Source: Sitta carolinensis (Eukaryota > Chordata > Aves > Passeriformes > Sittidae). Taken from it: a DNA stretch of 64,000 nt. Shown piece after piece: positions 62,544 through 64,000 of this stretch. The first letter of the stretch is position 1, and the number at the start of each line of letters is the position of its first letter. Both the position numbers and the translations under genes were made by a program. Under the pieces are notes generated by a model. That model made no database searches. It was given only the letters and a program-made list of their open reading frames with translations, and was not told the origin of the DNA. The stretch lies in contig JAVUNC010000006.1 in the NCBI GenBank assembly GCA_032173965.1, positions 41,387,870 through 41,451,869 of the forward strand. The letters run 5' to 3'.

Positions 62544-64000
62544 AGTCAACAGGACACACAGTCATGAGAAAAAAAAATCAGAATATAATCCTGTGTGAAG
62601 AGGCAATATTTGTACTGACATTAAATGACAAGTGTTTGACTTAGCACTCATTGTCCACTGCTGCAAGGGTGATTATGAAGAAAGCCCTAAGAAGAGGAAT
62701 AGAGAGAAGGTGGTTTCTTAATTGAACCTGGGAAAGAGAACCACAATCAATGGCTGTGCTTTCAACTCTGTCATTATGAGAACGCCTCGCTGCAGTAGAC
62801 CATGCTAATATTGGGTGACCAGGACAGAGTGAATAATGAGTCTGGCTGACATTATAGGCAGTTGTTCTAGTTTACAGCTTTAATAAAATTACAGCAAAGT
62901 GTAGTTATGTTTGATGTGTTTATTTATTTATTTGTGTATCATCTGTCTGTTTACTTATTACAAGTGAGCTTCAATTGTTGACAATCAGTTCCTTGTCTGA
63001 GTTTGAATTATGAACTATGGAAGTAGGAACAAAAAAGTCAGCTTTAATCTCATGTAGGCAGGTGAAAATTTAACAAATGTCCCTTTCTCAATAGTGAAAA
63101 TGCTAGTTTCTGTTTTCTGAAACCTGTGTCTTGAAGATGCAGACCCTTTGTGTCCTTTGGAGTGCTTTGATATTCCACTGAAAATTGGTGCTGCTCCTGG
63201 GAATAGTGCTGTGTGTTTCTCTCTTCCTATCTGAATTCTGCAGTTTCAATTTGTAGCAATCCTGTAGCAATCCCTCCTCTGTTGTGATTGTTCTATTTGC
63301 TCTTGGTGCTGTAGTAAAATTGTAAGGGAGATCATTATAGATTGACTGCCACAACAGATAAGCAGCTGTCCTCCAGTGTCTGGGGAAAACCTGTGCCAGG
63401 TGCTATAAGGTACAGATATGGAAACATCCCTAAATGCTATGGATTGTTTTATGTAGAAGTTCAGAGGAGGTGATTGAAATGATCCTTGGCTGTACCTTGT
63501 TTTCCTCATAGACAAATGTCAAGACAAGCATAGGGAAAATAGGAGAACATTGCTTTGACTTACTAGTGGGGAAAAAAAATTCTCCTTTTCATTTTGAGGA
63601 TCTATTGTTAAAAATCAGAATTGAATTCAAGTGTCAGATTAGAAGGGTCCTGCAGTGGTGAGCTGAATGATATCCTATCCATCATGAGTTCATTACAGCA
63701 TTGTCAGGACCAATGTGTTGAGCCAGCATGCAAAAAGTTATTCAATTAATTGTCCTGCTAACTGTTGAGCAGTTAACATTATTCACAACAATGATCTTAT
63801 TCAAGTGAATCCAGACCTCAGGTCTGAGTAGTTCTTGATTAATTTAGATGGTTATCAATCTAGACACAATGCTCAAAAAAGGAAAAGCTCTTAAAAACAT
63901 ACGTTTTCTGTAAAAGAATTCCAGCAAACTGGCACAATATAGTTTTGATACATTCATATATGAAGTTGTGTTTTAAATAGTTGCTTTCAAAAATAAATGT
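62544..64000. other. Unique sequence, no gene recognised
   Basis: No gene, RNA or named element. A short TTTA repeat lies at about 62918-62932. Open frames on the minus strand at 63103-63515 are under 90 codons and motif-free. Confidence 0.55.

Noticed and set aside
62236..62644. Open frames of 77-126 codons on both strands over the CCCTT array
   Set aside because: A stop-free pentamer is open in several frames. The Pro/Leu/Ser and Gly/Arg/Glu/Lys repeats are artefacts of the array, not proteins.
1..64000. CRISPR arrays, operons, tRNA or rRNA genes, riboswitches
   Set aside because: Searched for by eye and not seen; the regular repeats here are microsatellites or decayed transposons, and the sequence is vertebrate, not prokaryotic.

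Overview
This looks like avian nuclear DNA. The evidence is a set of CR1 LINE fragments in both orientations, including one recognisable CR1 3' end, plus a degraded solo LTR of a family typical of bird genomes (about 23334-23929, minus strand). Base composition is AT-rich throughout. I see no CpG-island-like stretch, no operon-like packing and no prokaryotic signal. The window reads as intergenic or deep-intronic vertebrate sequence, that is, a gene desert or the inside of a very long intron.

I could not identify any intact protein-coding gene, coding exon, tRNA, rRNA or known small RNA. Almost all open reading frames are 60-130 codons, have no recognisable domain and fit chance. The one stretch with a mild coding-like look is the minus strand at 14-616 (about 200 codons broken by a single stop), which I cannot assign to a family.

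Layout: 1-616 possible decayed minus-strand coding relic; 617-10205 unique AT-rich DNA; 10206-10430 CR1 3' end (+); 12470-12560 faint CR1 relic (-); 20118-20229 ATT microsatellite with a hexamer-variant end; 23334-23929 LTR (-); 27125-27960 second, different LTR-like element (-) containing a degenerate ~54-bp tandem array; 32428-32799 CR1 (+); 36170-36222 possible old amniote repeat; 39533-40240 long CR1 fragment (-); 40640-41165 third LTR-like element (-); 50115-50310 CR1 (+); 55305-55440 older CR1-like fragment (+) interrupted by an A/C-rich run; 61634-61770 old amniote repeat; 62240-62328 CR1 fragment (-) running directly into a 213-bp CCCTT/GGGAA array (62331-62543). The rest is unique sequence with scattered short simple repeats.

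No genes can be seen working together here. What functional content can be argued is regulatory or structural: LTR promoter and polyadenylation motifs, a strongly G-quadruplex/triplex-prone array, and possible conserved noncoding elements that need a cross-species alignment to detect. I did not find a novel biological system. Element family assignments come from remembered consensus features, not a database search, and element ends are approximate to some tens of bases.
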